The translations under genes and the position numbers were made by a program. From NCBI RefSeq assembly GCF_013912005.1, contig NZ_JACESB010000007.1, forward strand, positions 62,001 to 126,000: a stretch of DNA of 64,000 nucleotides, in the 5' to 3' direction. The number at the start of each line of letters is the position of its first letter. Position 1 is the first letter of the stretch. Source of the stretch: Brevundimonas sp. GTDB lineage: Bacteria > Pseudomonadota > Alphaproteobacteria > Caulobacterales > Caulobacteraceae. Under the pieces are notes generated by a model. It searched no databases. It saw only the letters and a program-made list of their open reading frames with translations, and was not told the DNA's origin. Below, in pieces: positions 17,919 through 28,038 of this stretch.

Positions 17919-18974
17919 ATGCCGGCATCGGTCGAAACCACCCTCCGGGGTCCGGAAGCCTATAGCCTGTCGCGGCAGGTCATCGACGAGATGGAGCGCG
18001 CCGGCGTCTGGCCGACACCGCTGAATTTCGAGCTCTGGCTGCACTACCTGGGCGATCCCGAGGGCGCCCTCGGACGGGAGATCCGGCGCATCCTCGCGGC
18101 CGAGGAGCCTTTCAACGAGGCCACCGCCGACATGCTGGCCGCCGAATACCTGCCCCGCGGCCGCCTCAGCGAGGAGATTCGCGACGCCGGACGGGTCCTC
18201 GACCGGGAGCTGGCCAGCGTGTCCACCGCCATCGCCAAGGCGCACCGCAGCCAGGCGGCCTACGGCCAGACCCTCGACAAGGCGGCCACCAGCATCGACG
18301 CCGCCGGCGACGGCCGTGAACTGAAGACCATCGTCACCGGCCTGACCGCCGCCACCCGACGGGTCCAGCGCGAGAACGAGACGCTGGAGAAGAAGCTGGA
18401 CGCCTCGACCCGCGAGGTCGCCCGCCTGCGCGAGCACCTCGAGCAGGTGCGCCGGGACGCGATGACCGACGCCCTGACCAACCTCGCCAACCGCAAGTCC
18501 TTCGACGAGAGCCTTGCGGCCGCCTGCGAGTCCTCCGACGCCAGCGGCGATCCCCTCCTCCTCGCCGTGCTCGACATCGACCACTTCAAGCGGTTCAACG
18601 ACACCTGGGGCCACCAGACCGGCGACCAGGTGCTGCGCTACGTCGCCAGCGTGATGGGCCGGTCGGCCCGCTCGCCGCGGGTGGCGGCCCGATACGGCGG
18701 CGAGGAATTCGCCATGATCTTCCCGGGCGAGACTCCCCAGCAGGTGGAGACGGCGCTGGAGGCCATCCGCAAGGAGATCGCCTCGCGTTCGCTGCGCCGC
18801 CGCTCGACCAGCGACGACCTCGGCGCGGTGACCATCTCGGCCGGCTTCGCCGTCCGTCGTCCCGGCGAGGCCGGCGCCACCCTGCTGGAGCGCGCCGACA
18901 CCGCCCTGTACGCGTCCAAGCGGGCCGGCCGGAACCGGATCACCTCGGCCGAGCTGCTGAGCCAGGCCGCCTGA
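17919..18974 (+). CDS. GGDEF-domain protein, probable diguanylate cyclase
   Basis: 351 residues. An N-terminal helical domain (about 1-145) of unknown function contains WPTPLNFELWLHYLGDP. A predicted coiled coil follows (about 146-178), then a GGDEF domain. The active-site loop is RYGGEEF (GGEEF at 260-264) and the metal/guanine region is VLDIDHFKRFNDTWGHQTGD, so c-di-GMP synthesis from two GTP is expected. The inhibitory I-site is degenerate: RSPR replaces RxxD. No membrane segment is seen. It stands alone with plsC 20 bases downstream. Confidence 0.93.
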   Translation: MPASVETTLRGPEAYSLSRQVIDEMERAGVWPTPLNFELWLHYLGDPEGALGREIRRILAAEEPFNEATADMLAAEYLPRGRLSEEIRDAGRVLDRELASVSTAIAKAHRSQAAYGQTLDKAATSIDAAGDGRELKTIVTGLTAATRRVQRENETLEKKLDASTREVARLREHLEQVRRDAMTDALTNLANRKSFDESLAAACESSDASGDPLLLAVLDIDHFKRFNDTWGHQTGDQVLRYVASVMGRSARSPRVAARYGGEEFAMIFPGETPQQVETALEAIRKEIASRSLRRRSTSDDLGAVTISAGFAVRRPGEAGATLLERADTALYASKRAGRNRITSAELLSQAA

Positions 18975-18994
18975 GCGCGGACGCGCCCTCCCCC

Positions 18995-19762
18995 ATGCGC
19001 AGCTTCCTGTTCGCCGTCGCCTACTGGACCCTGTCCATCGGCTACACCCTGGCCGCCGTGGCGGCCGCCCTGCTGCCGGGCCGCGCCGCGACCGGCTGGA
19101 TCATCCGCCGCTATGTCCGGCGCATGGTCCAGGCCATGCGGCTGCTGGCCGGCATCCGGATCGAGTACCGCGGCGAACAGCATCTCCCGGCCGGCGCCTT
19201 CATCCTCGCGGCCAAGCACCAGAGCTGGGGCGACGGCTTCTCGATCTACGACCGCTTCGACGACCTCGCCTTCGTCACCGGCGACCATCTCGAGAAGTTC
19301 CCGCTGATGGCCACGGTGCTGCGCAAGCTCGGGGCCATCGTGGTCAACAACTGCGGCGGCCGCGACGCCCGCGAGGCGCTCAAGTCCCGCGCCGCCGACG
19401 CGCACCGCGACGGGCGCAGGATCCTGATCTACCCCGAGGGCAATCTGGCGAAGGTCGGGGAGAAGTTCCGCTACCGCTCCGGCGTCTGGCACATGTACCG
19501 CGACTTCGACATGCCGGTCGTGCCGGTGGCGACCAACCTCGGCCTGTTCTGGCCGCAGGAGGCCTTCCGCAAGACGCCCGGCGTGGCGACGCTGGAGTTC
19601 CTCGCGCCGATCCCGACGGGTCTGCCGAAGGACGAGTTCCTCGCGCGCCTCGAGGCGGTGATCGAGGACCGGACCGCCGAGCTGGTGGCGGAAGCGACCG
19701 GCGGACCCGTGATCCCGGCCGTGCGGGTTCCGACCCCCGACGAGGCGGCCCGGGGTCAGTAG
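18995..19762 (+). CDS. plsC: 1-acyl-sn-glycerol-3-phosphate acyltransferase
   Basis: Transfers the second acyl chain to lysophosphatidic acid in phospholipid synthesis; 255 residues. An N-terminal membrane helix (about 5-27) anchors it. The catalytic HX4D motif is HQSWGD (His75, Asp80), and the substrate-binding block is IYPEGN. It starts 20 bases after the GGDEF gene, suggesting a shared transcript. Its 3' end overlaps the convergent gene by 7 bases. Confidence 0.93.
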   Translation: MRSFLFAVAYWTLSIGYTLAAVAAALLPGRAATGWIIRRYVRRMVQAMRLLAGIRIEYRGEQHLPAGAFILAAKHQSWGDGFSIYDRFDDLAFVTGDHLEKFPLMATVLRKLGAIVVNNCGGRDAREALKSRAADAHRDGRRILIYPEGNLAKVGEKFRYRSGVWHMYRDFDMPVVPVATNLGLFWPQEAFRKTPGVATLEFLAPIPTGLPKDEFLARLEAVIEDRTAELVAEATGGPVIPAVRVPTPDEAARGQ

Positions 19763-20229
19763 GCGATCAGCCCCCGCACCCGCTCCATCAGCGCCGGCGC
19801 CTCCGGGTCCATTTCGGTCATGCGCGCCAGGATCGCGTCGACATAGCGCTGCCGGGCCTCCAGCACGGCGGGATCCAGCGCCGCCTCCGCGCGCAACTCG
19901 GCGAACCAGGCGCGCAGCCCGTCGGCTTCGCCCGCGATCAGGTTGAGCCGGGCCATGTCTCCCGCCTCGCGGGCCGCCGCCATTTCGGCGACGATGGCGC
20001 GGCCGCGGGCCTCACGCTCGGCGAGGTTGGGGGCGCGCGCCCGCATGGCCTCCCGGGTCGCGGCGTGCAGCGCCCGCATCGCCTCCTGCACCGGCGGCGC
20101 CTCCCGGGCTCGCGTCAGCAGGGCCAGCGCCCGCGTCTGATCGCTCTCCTGGGCCGCGGCGCCCGCGAGGGCGGGCCCCGTCGCGGCGAGGGCGAGTGTG
20201 AAGGCGGCGGCGGCGAGACGGCGAATCAT
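19756..20229 (-). CDS. Exported helical protein, unknown function
   Basis: 157 residues. MIRRLAAAAFTLALAATGPALAG is a signal peptide. The mature protein is Ala/Arg/Glu-rich and almost all alpha-helical, with no cysteine. The ATG at 20229 is preferred to a GTG one codon earlier; an AGGAA element lies upstream. Convergent with plsC. No family recognised. Confidence 0.8.
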   Translation of the reverse strand: MIRRLAAAAFTLALAATGPALAGAAAQESDQTRALALLTRAREAPPVQEAMRALHAATREAMRARAPNLAEREARGRAIVAEMAAAREAGDMARLNLIAGEADGLRAWFAELRAEAALDPAVLEARQRYVDAILARMTEMDPEAPALMERVRGLIAY

Positions 20230-20273
20230 CACGGGCTTCCTCGTGTGGGGCGAACAGCTCGCCGGATGCCGGG

Positions 20274-20295
20274 GGTCCGGTGAACACTCCGGACC
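20274..20295 (-). other. Hairpin downstream of metQ
   Basis: GGTCCGG (20274-20280) and CCGGACC (20289-20295) form a 7-bp stem with an 8-base loop, 16 bases beyond the metQ stop. No T-run follows on the minus strand. It may stabilise or end the long suf-met transcript. Confidence 0.35.
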
Positions 20296-20310
20296 TGACG
20301 GCGCCCTTGG

Positions 20311-21114
20311 CTAGTTGGCGGGGATCACCGCCCCCTCGTACTTCTCCGCGATGAAGTCCTTCACCGCCTGCCCGCGCAGCGCCTGCGCGAGCGCCGCAAT
20401 CCGCGGATCGTCGCGATTGTCCGGCCGCGCCACCAGATAGTTCACATAGGGGCTGTCGCCGCCCTCCATGGTCAGGGCGTCGCGCCGGGGGTTCAGCCCC
20501 GCGTCCAGGGCGTAGTTGGTGTTGATCACCGCCATGTCGACCTGGTCGAGCACCCGCGGCAGGGTGGCCGACTCCAGCTCGCGGAAGCGCAGGTTCTTCG
20601 GGTTTGCCGCGATGTCGCGCAGGCTCTGCAGCGGATTGGCGGGATCCTTGAGGCGGATCAGGCCGGCGTCCTGCAGGAGGATCAGCGACCGGCCGATCGA
20701 GGAGGCGTCGTTGGGCACCGCCACGTCCGCCCCGTCCGGCAGTTCGGCGAGCGAGCGATGGCGGCGCGAATAGGCGCCGAGCGGCTCGACGTGCACCCCC
20801 GCCACCGTGACCAGCTCCGTGCCCCGCGCGGCGTTGAACTCGTCGAGGTAGGGCCTGGTCTGGAAGTAGTTGGCGTCCAGCCGGCGCTCGGCCAGCTGGG
20901 TGTTGGGCTGGACGTAGTCGTTGAACACCTTGATCTCGATCTCGACCCCCTCGGCCGCCAGCACCGGCTTGATGTGCTCGAGGATCTCGGCGTGCGGCAC
21001 CGCGGTGGCTCCGACCAGCAGCGGCGCGTTCGCGTCGGCCCCGGCCTCTCCGCCCCGGCCGCAGGCGGCGAGGGTCAGCGCGGCGGCGGCGAGGAGGAGG
21101 GAGCGGCGGAGCAT
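20311..21114 (-). CDS. metQ: Methionine ABC transporter substrate-binding lipoprotein
   Basis: NlpA/MetQ family, 267 residues. Lipoprotein signal MLRRSLLLAAAALTLAAC with the lipobox at Cys18. Family blocks are VGATAVPHAEILEHIKPVLA, FNDYVQPNTQL, DANYFQTRPYLDEF, VPNDASSIGRSLILLQDAG and VINTNYALDAGL. It binds methionine (L- or D-) in the periplasm for MetNI. The start at 21114 gives the signal peptide; the longer frame is metI shadow. Last gene of the iscR-suf-met run. Confidence 0.94.
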   Translation of the reverse strand: MLRRSLLLAAAALTLAACGRGGEAGADANAPLLVGATAVPHAEILEHIKPVLAAEGVEIEIKVFNDYVQPNTQLAERRLDANYFQTRPYLDEFNAARGTELVTVAGVHVEPLGAYSRRHRSLAELPDGADVAVPNDASSIGRSLILLQDAGLIRLKDPANPLQSLRDIAANPKNLRFRELESATLPRVLDQVDMAVINTNYALDAGLNPRRDALTMEGGDSPYVNYLVARPDNRDDPRIAALAQALRGQAVKDFIAEKYEGAVIPAN

Positions 21115-21133
21115 GGCGGATCTCGTAAGGGGG

Positions 21134-21790
21134 TCAACGGTGGGAAACGGCGGCGACCAGCCGGTCGCCGAGCATCTGGAGCCCCTGCACCAGCAGCAGG
21201 AGCAGGACGACCGTGACGACCATGACATCGGTCTGGAAGCGCTGGTAGCCGAAACGGATGGCGAGGTCGCCGAGCCCCCCGGCCCCGACCACGCCGGCCA
21301 TGGCCGTGTAGCTGACCAGGGCGATGGCGGTCACCGTGGCGCCGGCGAGGATGCCGGGCAGGGCCTCGGGCAGAAGGGCGCGGGTGACGATCTGGAAGGT
21401 CGTGCCGCCCATGGCCTGTCCGGCCTCGACCACGCCCTTGTCGACCTCGCGCAGGGCGGTTTCGACCAGCCGGGCGTAGAAGGGCGCGGCTCCGACCACC
21501 AGCGGCGGAATGGCCCCGGCCACGCCCAGCGAGGTGCCGACCAGCAGCACCGTCACCGGCAGCATGACGATCAGCAGGATGATGAAGGGCACCGAGCGCA
21601 GCACGTTGACGATCAGGGACAGCCCCGCGTTCAGCGCCGGACTGGCGGCCAGCCGCCCCTTGCCCGACAGGTAGAGCAGCACGCCCAGCGGCACGCCGAA
21701 CAGCACGGTCAGGGCCAGCGAGCCGCCCAGCATCAGCAGGGTGTCCACGGTGGCGCGGCCGATCTCGGTCCAGTCGACATTGTCGAACAT
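21134..21790 (-). CDS. metI: Methionine ABC transporter permease
   Basis: 218 residues with five membrane helices and the EAA-type loop ARLVETALREVDKGVVEAGQAMG. The family's MFDNVDWTEIGRATVDTLLMLGGSL-type N-terminus and PFIILLIVMLP follow. Its ATG shares a base with the metN stop. Confidence 0.95.
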   Translation of the reverse strand: MFDNVDWTEIGRATVDTLLMLGGSLALTVLFGVPLGVLLYLSGKGRLAASPALNAGLSLIVNVLRSVPFIILLIVMLPVTVLLVGTSLGVAGAIPPLVVGAAPFYARLVETALREVDKGVVEAGQAMGGTTFQIVTRALLPEALPGILAGATVTAIALVSYTAMAGVVGAGGLGDLAIRFGYQRFQTDVMVVTVVLLLLLVQGLQMLGDRLVAAVSHR

Positions 21791-22779
21791 CAGGGCGCCT
21801 CCACCCGCACGCCGCGTTCCGTCAGCCGGGCCACCGCCGCTTCCGCGTCGCCGCCGGTGAAGGCCACCGTCAGCTGGCCGTAGGGCTCGCCGCGGATGCG
21901 GCTGATCCGGCCGGACAGGATCGAATAGTCGACGCCGACCGAACGGGCCACGCGGCTGAGCTCCGGTTCATAGGTGGCCGCGCCGCGGAAGGTCAGCTTC
22001 GCCAGCCGCGCCCCGGGGGGCACGACCGAGGCGTCGAACGCCTCCTCGCCCTCGGCCAGCATGGCGCGGGTCGTCTCGTGATGCGGGTGCAGGAAGACGT
22101 CGGCGGTCGCGCCCTGCTCCACCACCCGGCCGTCCTTCATCACCGCCACCCGGTCGCAGACCCGGCGCACCACCTCCATCTGGTGGGTGATCAGCACGAT
22201 GGTCAGCCCCAGCTCGCGGTTGAGCTGGTCGAGCAGGGTCAGGATGTCTTCCGTGGTTTCGGGATCCAGCGCGCTGGTCGCCTCGTCGCACAGCAGCACC
22301 TTCGGCTCCGTCGCGAGAGCGCGCGCGATGCCGACCCGCTGCTTCTGCCCGCCCGACAGCTGGGCCGGATGCTTGCGGGCGTGCTCGGCCAGTCCGAGCC
22401 GCGCCAGCAACTCCGCCACGCGCCGGTCGACCTCGGCGCCGCCCCGGCCTTCCAGCCGCAGCGGGAAGGCCACGTTCTCGGCCACCGTCTTCGCGTTCAG
22501 CAGGTTGAAATGCTGGAAGATCATGCCGATGCGGCGCCGCGCCGCGCGCAGCTCCGCCGGCGGCAGGGCGGTGATCTCCTGCCCGTCCACGAACACCCGC
22601 CCGGCGTCGGGCCGCTCCAGCCGGTTGATAGTCCGCACCAGCGTCGACTTGCCGGCGCCCGAGCGGCCGACCACGCCGAACACCTCGCCGGCGCCCACCT
22701 CCAGATCGACCCCGTCCAGCGCCGTGCGTTCGCCGGCGGCGCTGCGGAAGCGCCGCGTCACCCCCTCCAGACGGATCAT
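21790..22779 (-). CDS. metN: Methionine ABC transporter ATP-binding protein
   Basis: 329 residues. Walker A GRSGAGKST, Q-loop QHFNLL, signature LSGGQKQR, Walker B VLLCDEATSALDPETT and switch His in ITHQMEVV. The C-terminal about 95 residues are the NIL/ACT-like methionine-sensing domain that mediates transinhibition. The start at 22779 (MIRLEGVTRRF) shares a base with the stop of the Fe-S assembly gene (TGATG), so the importer is translationally tied to the suf genes. Confidence 0.95.
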   Translation of the reverse strand: MIRLEGVTRRFRSAAGERTALDGVDLEVGAGEVFGVVGRSGAGKSTLVRTINRLERPDAGRVFVDGQEITALPPAELRAARRRIGMIFQHFNLLNAKTVAENVAFPLRLEGRGGAEVDRRVAELLARLGLAEHARKHPAQLSGGQKQRVGIARALATEPKVLLCDEATSALDPETTEDILTLLDQLNRELGLTIVLITHQMEVVRRVCDRVAVMKDGRVVEQGATADVFLHPHHETTRAMLAEGEEAFDASVVPPGARLAKLTFRGAATYEPELSRVARSVGVDYSILSGRISRIRGEPYGQLTVAFTGGDAEAAVARLTERGVRVEAP

Positions 22780-23162
22780 CAGTCGGCCTTCGCCGGCACG
22801 ATGGTGACGCTCTCGCCGCAGCCGCAGGCGTCCGTCTCGTTGGGATTCCGGAAGACGAATTTCGAAGCCAGCTTCGTGGTCTCGAAGTCGATCTCCGTGC
22901 CGATCAGGAACAGGATCGCCTTCGGCTCGATGACGACGGTGGCGCCCTTGTCGACCACCACCTCGTCGAACGGCTGGATCTCGTCGGCGAAGGCGAAGGT
23001 GTACTCCTGTCCGGCGCAGCCGCCGTTCTTGACGCCCACGCGCAAGCCCTTGTGGCCGTGCGCCTCGCACAGCTCGCGCACCCGCGCCGCCGCGGCCTCG
23101 GTCAGGGTGACCACGGCGGGACGGGGCCGGCGGGGACGGACGCTGGTCTGCAGTTCGCTCAT
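22779..23162 (-). CDS. sufA: HesB/IscA-family iron-sulfur assembly protein
   Basis: A-type Fe-S carrier, 127 residues. The three conserved cysteines are seen in NGGCAGQEY and near the C-terminus ACGCGES. The first about 17 residues (Arg/Pro-rich) are an extra extension. It carries clusters from SufBCD to targets. Coupled to metN downstream; sufT is 7 bases upstream. Confidence 0.94.
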   Translation of the reverse strand: MSELQTSVRPRRPRPAVVTLTEAAAARVRELCEAHGHKGLRVGVKNGGCAGQEYTFAFADEIQPFDEVVVDKGATVVIEPKAILFLIGTEIDFETTKLASKFVFRNPNETDACGCGESVTIVPAKAD

Positions 23163-23169
23163 CGCCGCC

Positions 23170-23565
23170 TCAGAACATGTTGAGCGCGAGCTTGGCCTCG
23201 TCGCTCATCTTCGAGGGATCCCACGGCGGGTCGAACACCAGCTCGGCGCGGACGGAGCGCACGCCGTCGACCTTGCGGATGGCGTCCTCGACCCAGCCCG
23301 GCATCTCGCCCGCCACCGGACAGCCCGGCGCGGTCAGGGTCATCTCCACGGCCACGTCCCGGTCGTCGGACAGGTCGACCTTGTAGATCAGCCCCAGCTC
23401 GTAGATGTCGACCGGGATCTCCGGATCGTAGACGGTCTTCAGGGCGGCGATGATCTCGTCGGTCAGACGGTCGATCTCGGCCTGGTCGAGCGCGCCCTTC
23501 TGCGGCGCGTCCCAGGCTTCCGCGAAGGCGGCGTCGTCGGGCGTGCGGGCGGCTTCAGACGTCAT
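23170..23565 (-). CDS. sufT: SUF system MIP18/DUF59-family protein
   Basis: 131 residues. The MIP18-like core shows VYDPEIPVDIYELGLIYKVD, the Cys-containing motif LTAPGCPVAGEMP and a C-terminal FDPPWDPSKMSDEAKLALNMF. It helps Fe-S cluster maturation. The ATG overlaps the sufS stop by 4 bases (ATGA). Confidence 0.94.
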   Translation of the reverse strand: MTSEAARTPDDAAFAEAWDAPQKGALDQAEIDRLTDEIIAALKTVYDPEIPVDIYELGLIYKVDLSDDRDVAVEMTLTAPGCPVAGEMPGWVEDAIRKVDGVRSVRAELVFDPPWDPSKMSDEAKLALNMF

Positions 23566-24803
23566 GCGAAGAACTCACGGGCCTTGGTCAGGGCGTCGAC
23601 GAAGGCGTCGGCGTCCTCGACGGTGTTATATAGGGCGAAGGAGGCGCGGGCGCTCGACGTCAGGCCGAAACGCTTCGCCAGCGGCTCGGCGCAGTGCAGG
23701 CCGGCGCGCACCGCCACCCCGTAGCGGTCCATCACCTGGGCGATGTCGTGGGCGTGGGCGCCGTCGACGGTGAAGGTCAGGATAGCCCCCTTCCCTTCCG
23801 CCTCGCCGACCACGCGCAGCCAGTCCACTCCCGACAGCCGCGCCCGGGCGTGGGCGTAGAGGGCGTGCTCGTGGGCCAGCACCGCCTCGCGGTCAAAGCC
23901 CTCCAGCCAGTCGATCGCCGCGCCGAGCCCGATCGCCTCGAGGATCGGCGGCGTCCCCGCCTCGAAGCGGTGCGGCGGCTTCGCATAGGTCACCCGCTCG
24001 CGCTCGACCGTCTCGATCATCTCGCCCCCGCCCTGGTACGGCGGCAGGGCCTCCAGCGCCGCGGCGGTTCCGTACAGGGCCCCGATGCCGGTCGGGCCGT
24101 ACAGCTTGTGGCCGGTGAAGACGTAGAAGTCGCAGCCGATGGCCTGCACGTCGGGCCGGGCGTGCACCGCCCCCTGGCAGCCGTCGATCAGCACCTTCGC
24201 CCCGGCCGCGTGCGCCAGCCGGACGATCTCGCCGACCGGATTGATCGTGCCCAGCACGTTGGACATGTGGGTCACCGCCACCATGCGGGTCTTCGGACCC
24301 AGCAGTCCGGCGTAGGCCGCCATGTCCAGCGAGCCGTCGTCCAGCACCGGGATCCACTTCAACACCGCCCCGCGCCGCTCGCGCAGCAGGTGCCACGGCA
24401 CGATGTTGGAGTGGTGCTCCATCTCCGAGATGACGATCTCGTCGCCCGGCTGGATATTCATGCCGAAGCTGGAGGCCACGAGGTTGATCGCCTCGGTGCC
24501 GCCCTTGGTGAAGACGATGTTCGACGCCGCCGGCGCGTTCAGCAGCCGGGCCACGCTCTCGCGCGCGGCCTCGAAGGCCTCGGTGGTCTCGTTGGCCAGG
24601 GTATGCAGCCCGCGGTGGACGTTGGCGTAGCTGCCCTCCATCGCCGCCGTCAGGGCGTCGATCACCGCCCGCGGCTTCTGCGCCGAGGCGGCCGAGTCGA
24701 GATAGGCCAGCGGCCGGCCGTTCACCGTCCGCGACAGGATCGGGAACTGCGCGCGGGCGGCGTAGGGGTCGAAGCGGGCGGTCACAGGCGAGCCGTCAGC
24801 CAT
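23562..24803 (-). CDS. sufS: SufS-type cysteine desulfurase
   Basis: PLP enzyme releasing sulfur from cysteine for SufBCD, 413 residues. PLP lysine in FTGHKLYGPTG, Asp in LIDGCQGAVH, group II active-site cysteine in RAGLHCAEPL. The start at 24803 (MADGSPVTARF) has GAGAGG upstream and overlaps sufD by 22 bases. A GTG at 24785 overlapping the sufD stop (GTGA) is the alternative. Shadows of sufD create a longer frame. Confidence 0.95.
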   Translation of the reverse strand: MADGSPVTARFDPYAARAQFPILSRTVNGRPLAYLDSAASAQKPRAVIDALTAAMEGSYANVHRGLHTLANETTEAFEAARESVARLLNAPAASNIVFTKGGTEAINLVASSFGMNIQPGDEIVISEMEHHSNIVPWHLLRERRGAVLKWIPVLDDGSLDMAAYAGLLGPKTRMVAVTHMSNVLGTINPVGEIVRLAHAAGAKVLIDGCQGAVHARPDVQAIGCDFYVFTGHKLYGPTGIGALYGTAAALEALPPYQGGGEMIETVERERVTYAKPPHRFEAGTPPILEAIGLGAAIDWLEGFDREAVLAHEHALYAHARARLSGVDWLRVVGEAEGKGAILTFTVDGAHAHDIAQVMDRYGVAVRAGLHCAEPLAKRFGLTSSARASFALYNTVEDADAFVDALTKAREFFA

Positions 24804-25810
24804 TCCCGCACCACCTCTCTCGCGCCCTCGGGCTCGATCCGGTCGACCACCTCCATCAGGAAGGCCGCGGTCAGCAGGGCCCGCGCCTCGTCCGGCGGCA
24901 GGCCCCGCTGCTGCATGTAGAACAGGGCGCTCTCGTCCAGATTGCCGACCGTATTGCCGTGGGCGCACTGCACCTCGTCGGCGTAGATGATCAGCTCCGG
25001 CTTGGCGTCGACCTCGCCGCGCTCCGACAGGATCAGGGCGTGATGGCCCATCCGGGCGTCCGTGCCGTCGGCCCCGCGCTCGACGATGATCTTGCCCTGG
25101 AAGACGCCGCGCGCCGTGTCCTTCACCACCCCCTTGGTCAGCTGCGACGTCGTCCCGTCGCGGCCGAGGTGGTCGACCACGCTGGTCAGGTCCGCGTGCC
25201 GGCCGCCGGCGAGCACATAGGCGCCGTCCAGCCGCACGTCGGCGCCGTGGCCGGGGTGGGAGACCGCGGTCTCCAGCCGCTGCAGCTTCGCGCCCGCGGC
25301 CACGATGGTCTGGCGATAGCGCGCGCCGCGCCCCAGCCGCACGGCGGTCTGGGTGACGGAGATGGCGTCCTCCGGCTCGTCGGTCAGGACGATGCGCGTG
25401 ACCTCGGCCTCCTCAGCCAGGTCCAGCTCCAGCCGGTTGTGCGCGACATAGGCCCCGCCCGCGCCTTCGTGGGTCTCCAGCAGCAGCAGCCGCGACCCCG
25501 CCCGCGCCGACAGGCGCGCGGCCACCGCGTGCCCCGTGCCCTCGGCCTTGGAGATCAGGCGCAGCCGCACCGTCTGCTCGCCGCACACCACCCGGGCGCC
25601 GGCGTCGATCGGGCGGCCGTTGACGAAGACCATGGCTTCGCCGCCCAGCGCCTCGAACGGCCCGCCGCCGGTCAGCGGGATCGGAGCCGACGGCGAGAGC
25701 GGCGGCGCCTCGCGAAGATATTTCCGCAGGTCGCTGTATTTCCACGCTTCCGTCCGACGCGACGGGAAGCTGGACGCGTCCTTCAGGTCGAGCAGCGGCA
25801 GGGCGCTCAT
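24782..25810 (-). CDS. sufD: Fe-S cluster assembly protein SufD
   Basis: Scaffold partner in the SufBC2D complex, 342 residues, at the short end for the family. FPSRRTEAWKYSDLRKYL is the conserved N-terminal motif. The C-terminal core contains AHGNTVGNLDESALFYMQQRGL. The N-terminal helical region seen in longer SufD proteins is reduced. Its ATG overlaps the sufC stop by 4 bases. Confidence 0.94.
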   Translation of the reverse strand: MSALPLLDLKDASSFPSRRTEAWKYSDLRKYLREAPPLSPSAPIPLTGGGPFEALGGEAMVFVNGRPIDAGARVVCGEQTVRLRLISKAEGTGHAVAARLSARAGSRLLLLETHEGAGGAYVAHNRLELDLAEEAEVTRIVLTDEPEDAISVTQTAVRLGRGARYRQTIVAAGAKLQRLETAVSHPGHGADVRLDGAYVLAGGRHADLTSVVDHLGRDGTTSQLTKGVVKDTARGVFQGKIIVERGADGTDARMGHHALILSERGEVDAKPELIIYADEVQCAHGNTVGNLDESALFYMQQRGLPPDEARALLTAAFLMEVVDRIEPEGAREVVREWLTARL

Positions 25811-26556
25811 GCGGCCGCCGGCAGGTATTTGTCGTACCCTTCCGCCTCCAGCTGGTGCGCCAGCTCCGGCCCGCCCGAGGCGACGATCCGCCCGGCCGCC
25901 AGCACATGCACCCGGTCCGGTTTGATGTAGTCCAGCAGCCGCTGGTAGTGGGTGATGACCAGCATCGACCGCTCCGGGCTGCGCAGGGCGTTCACCCCGT
26001 CAGCGACGATCCGCAGGGCGTCGATGTCCAGCCCCGAGTCGGTCTCGTCGAGGATCAGCAGCGACGGCTCCAGCAGGGCCATCTGCAGGATCTCCATCCG
26101 CTTCTTCTCGCCGCCGGAGAAGCCGACGTTGAGCGGCCGCTTCAGCATGTCGAAGTCCATCTTCAGCCGGGTCGCCGCCGCACGGACCAGCTTCAGGAAG
26201 TTCGGCGCCGAGACCTCCTCCTCGCCGCGCGCGCGCCTCTGGGCGTTCAGCGCCGTGCGCACGAAGGTCAGGGCGGGGACGCCAGGGATCTCGATCGGAT
26301 ACTGGAACGACAGGAAGACGCCCTTCGCCGCCCGCTCGGCCGGGTCCAGCGCCAGCAGGTCCTCGCCGTTCCAGCTGACGGCGCCCTCGGCGGCCTCATA
26401 GCCCGGCCGTCCCGACAGGGCGTAACCCAGCGTCGACTTCCCGGCCCCGTTCGGCCCCATGATGGCGTGCACCTCGCCCGCCGGCACGTCGAGCGTCAGG
26501 CCCTTGAGGATCGGCTTGTCGCCGACGGAGACGTGGAGGTTGTTGATCTTGAGCAT
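25807..26556 (-). CDS. sufC: SufC ATPase
   Basis: ABC-type ATPase of the SufBCD scaffold, 249 residues. Walker A GPNGAGKST, Q-loop FLSFQYPIEIPGV, signature GFSGGEKKR, Walker B LLILDETDSGLD, switch His in VITHYQRLL. The start at 26556 (MLKINNLHVSV) is the family start; an upstream in-frame codon is rejected. Confidence 0.96.
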   Translation of the reverse strand: MLKINNLHVSVGDKPILKGLTLDVPAGEVHAIMGPNGAGKSTLGYALSGRPGYEAAEGAVSWNGEDLLALDPAERAAKGVFLSFQYPIEIPGVPALTFVRTALNAQRRARGEEEVSAPNFLKLVRAAATRLKMDFDMLKRPLNVGFSGGEKKRMEILQMALLEPSLLILDETDSGLDIDALRIVADGVNALRSPERSMLVITHYQRLLDYIKPDRVHVLAAGRIVASGGPELAHQLEAEGYDKYLPAAA

Positions 26557-26569
26557 TGTTCTTCTTTGA

Positions 26570-28036
<1,467 letters not shown>

Positions 28037-28038
28037 GG

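Noticed and set aside
22779-22850. SAM or other riboswitch before metN
   Set aside because: metN begins inside the sufA stop, so there is no untranslated leader to hold one.
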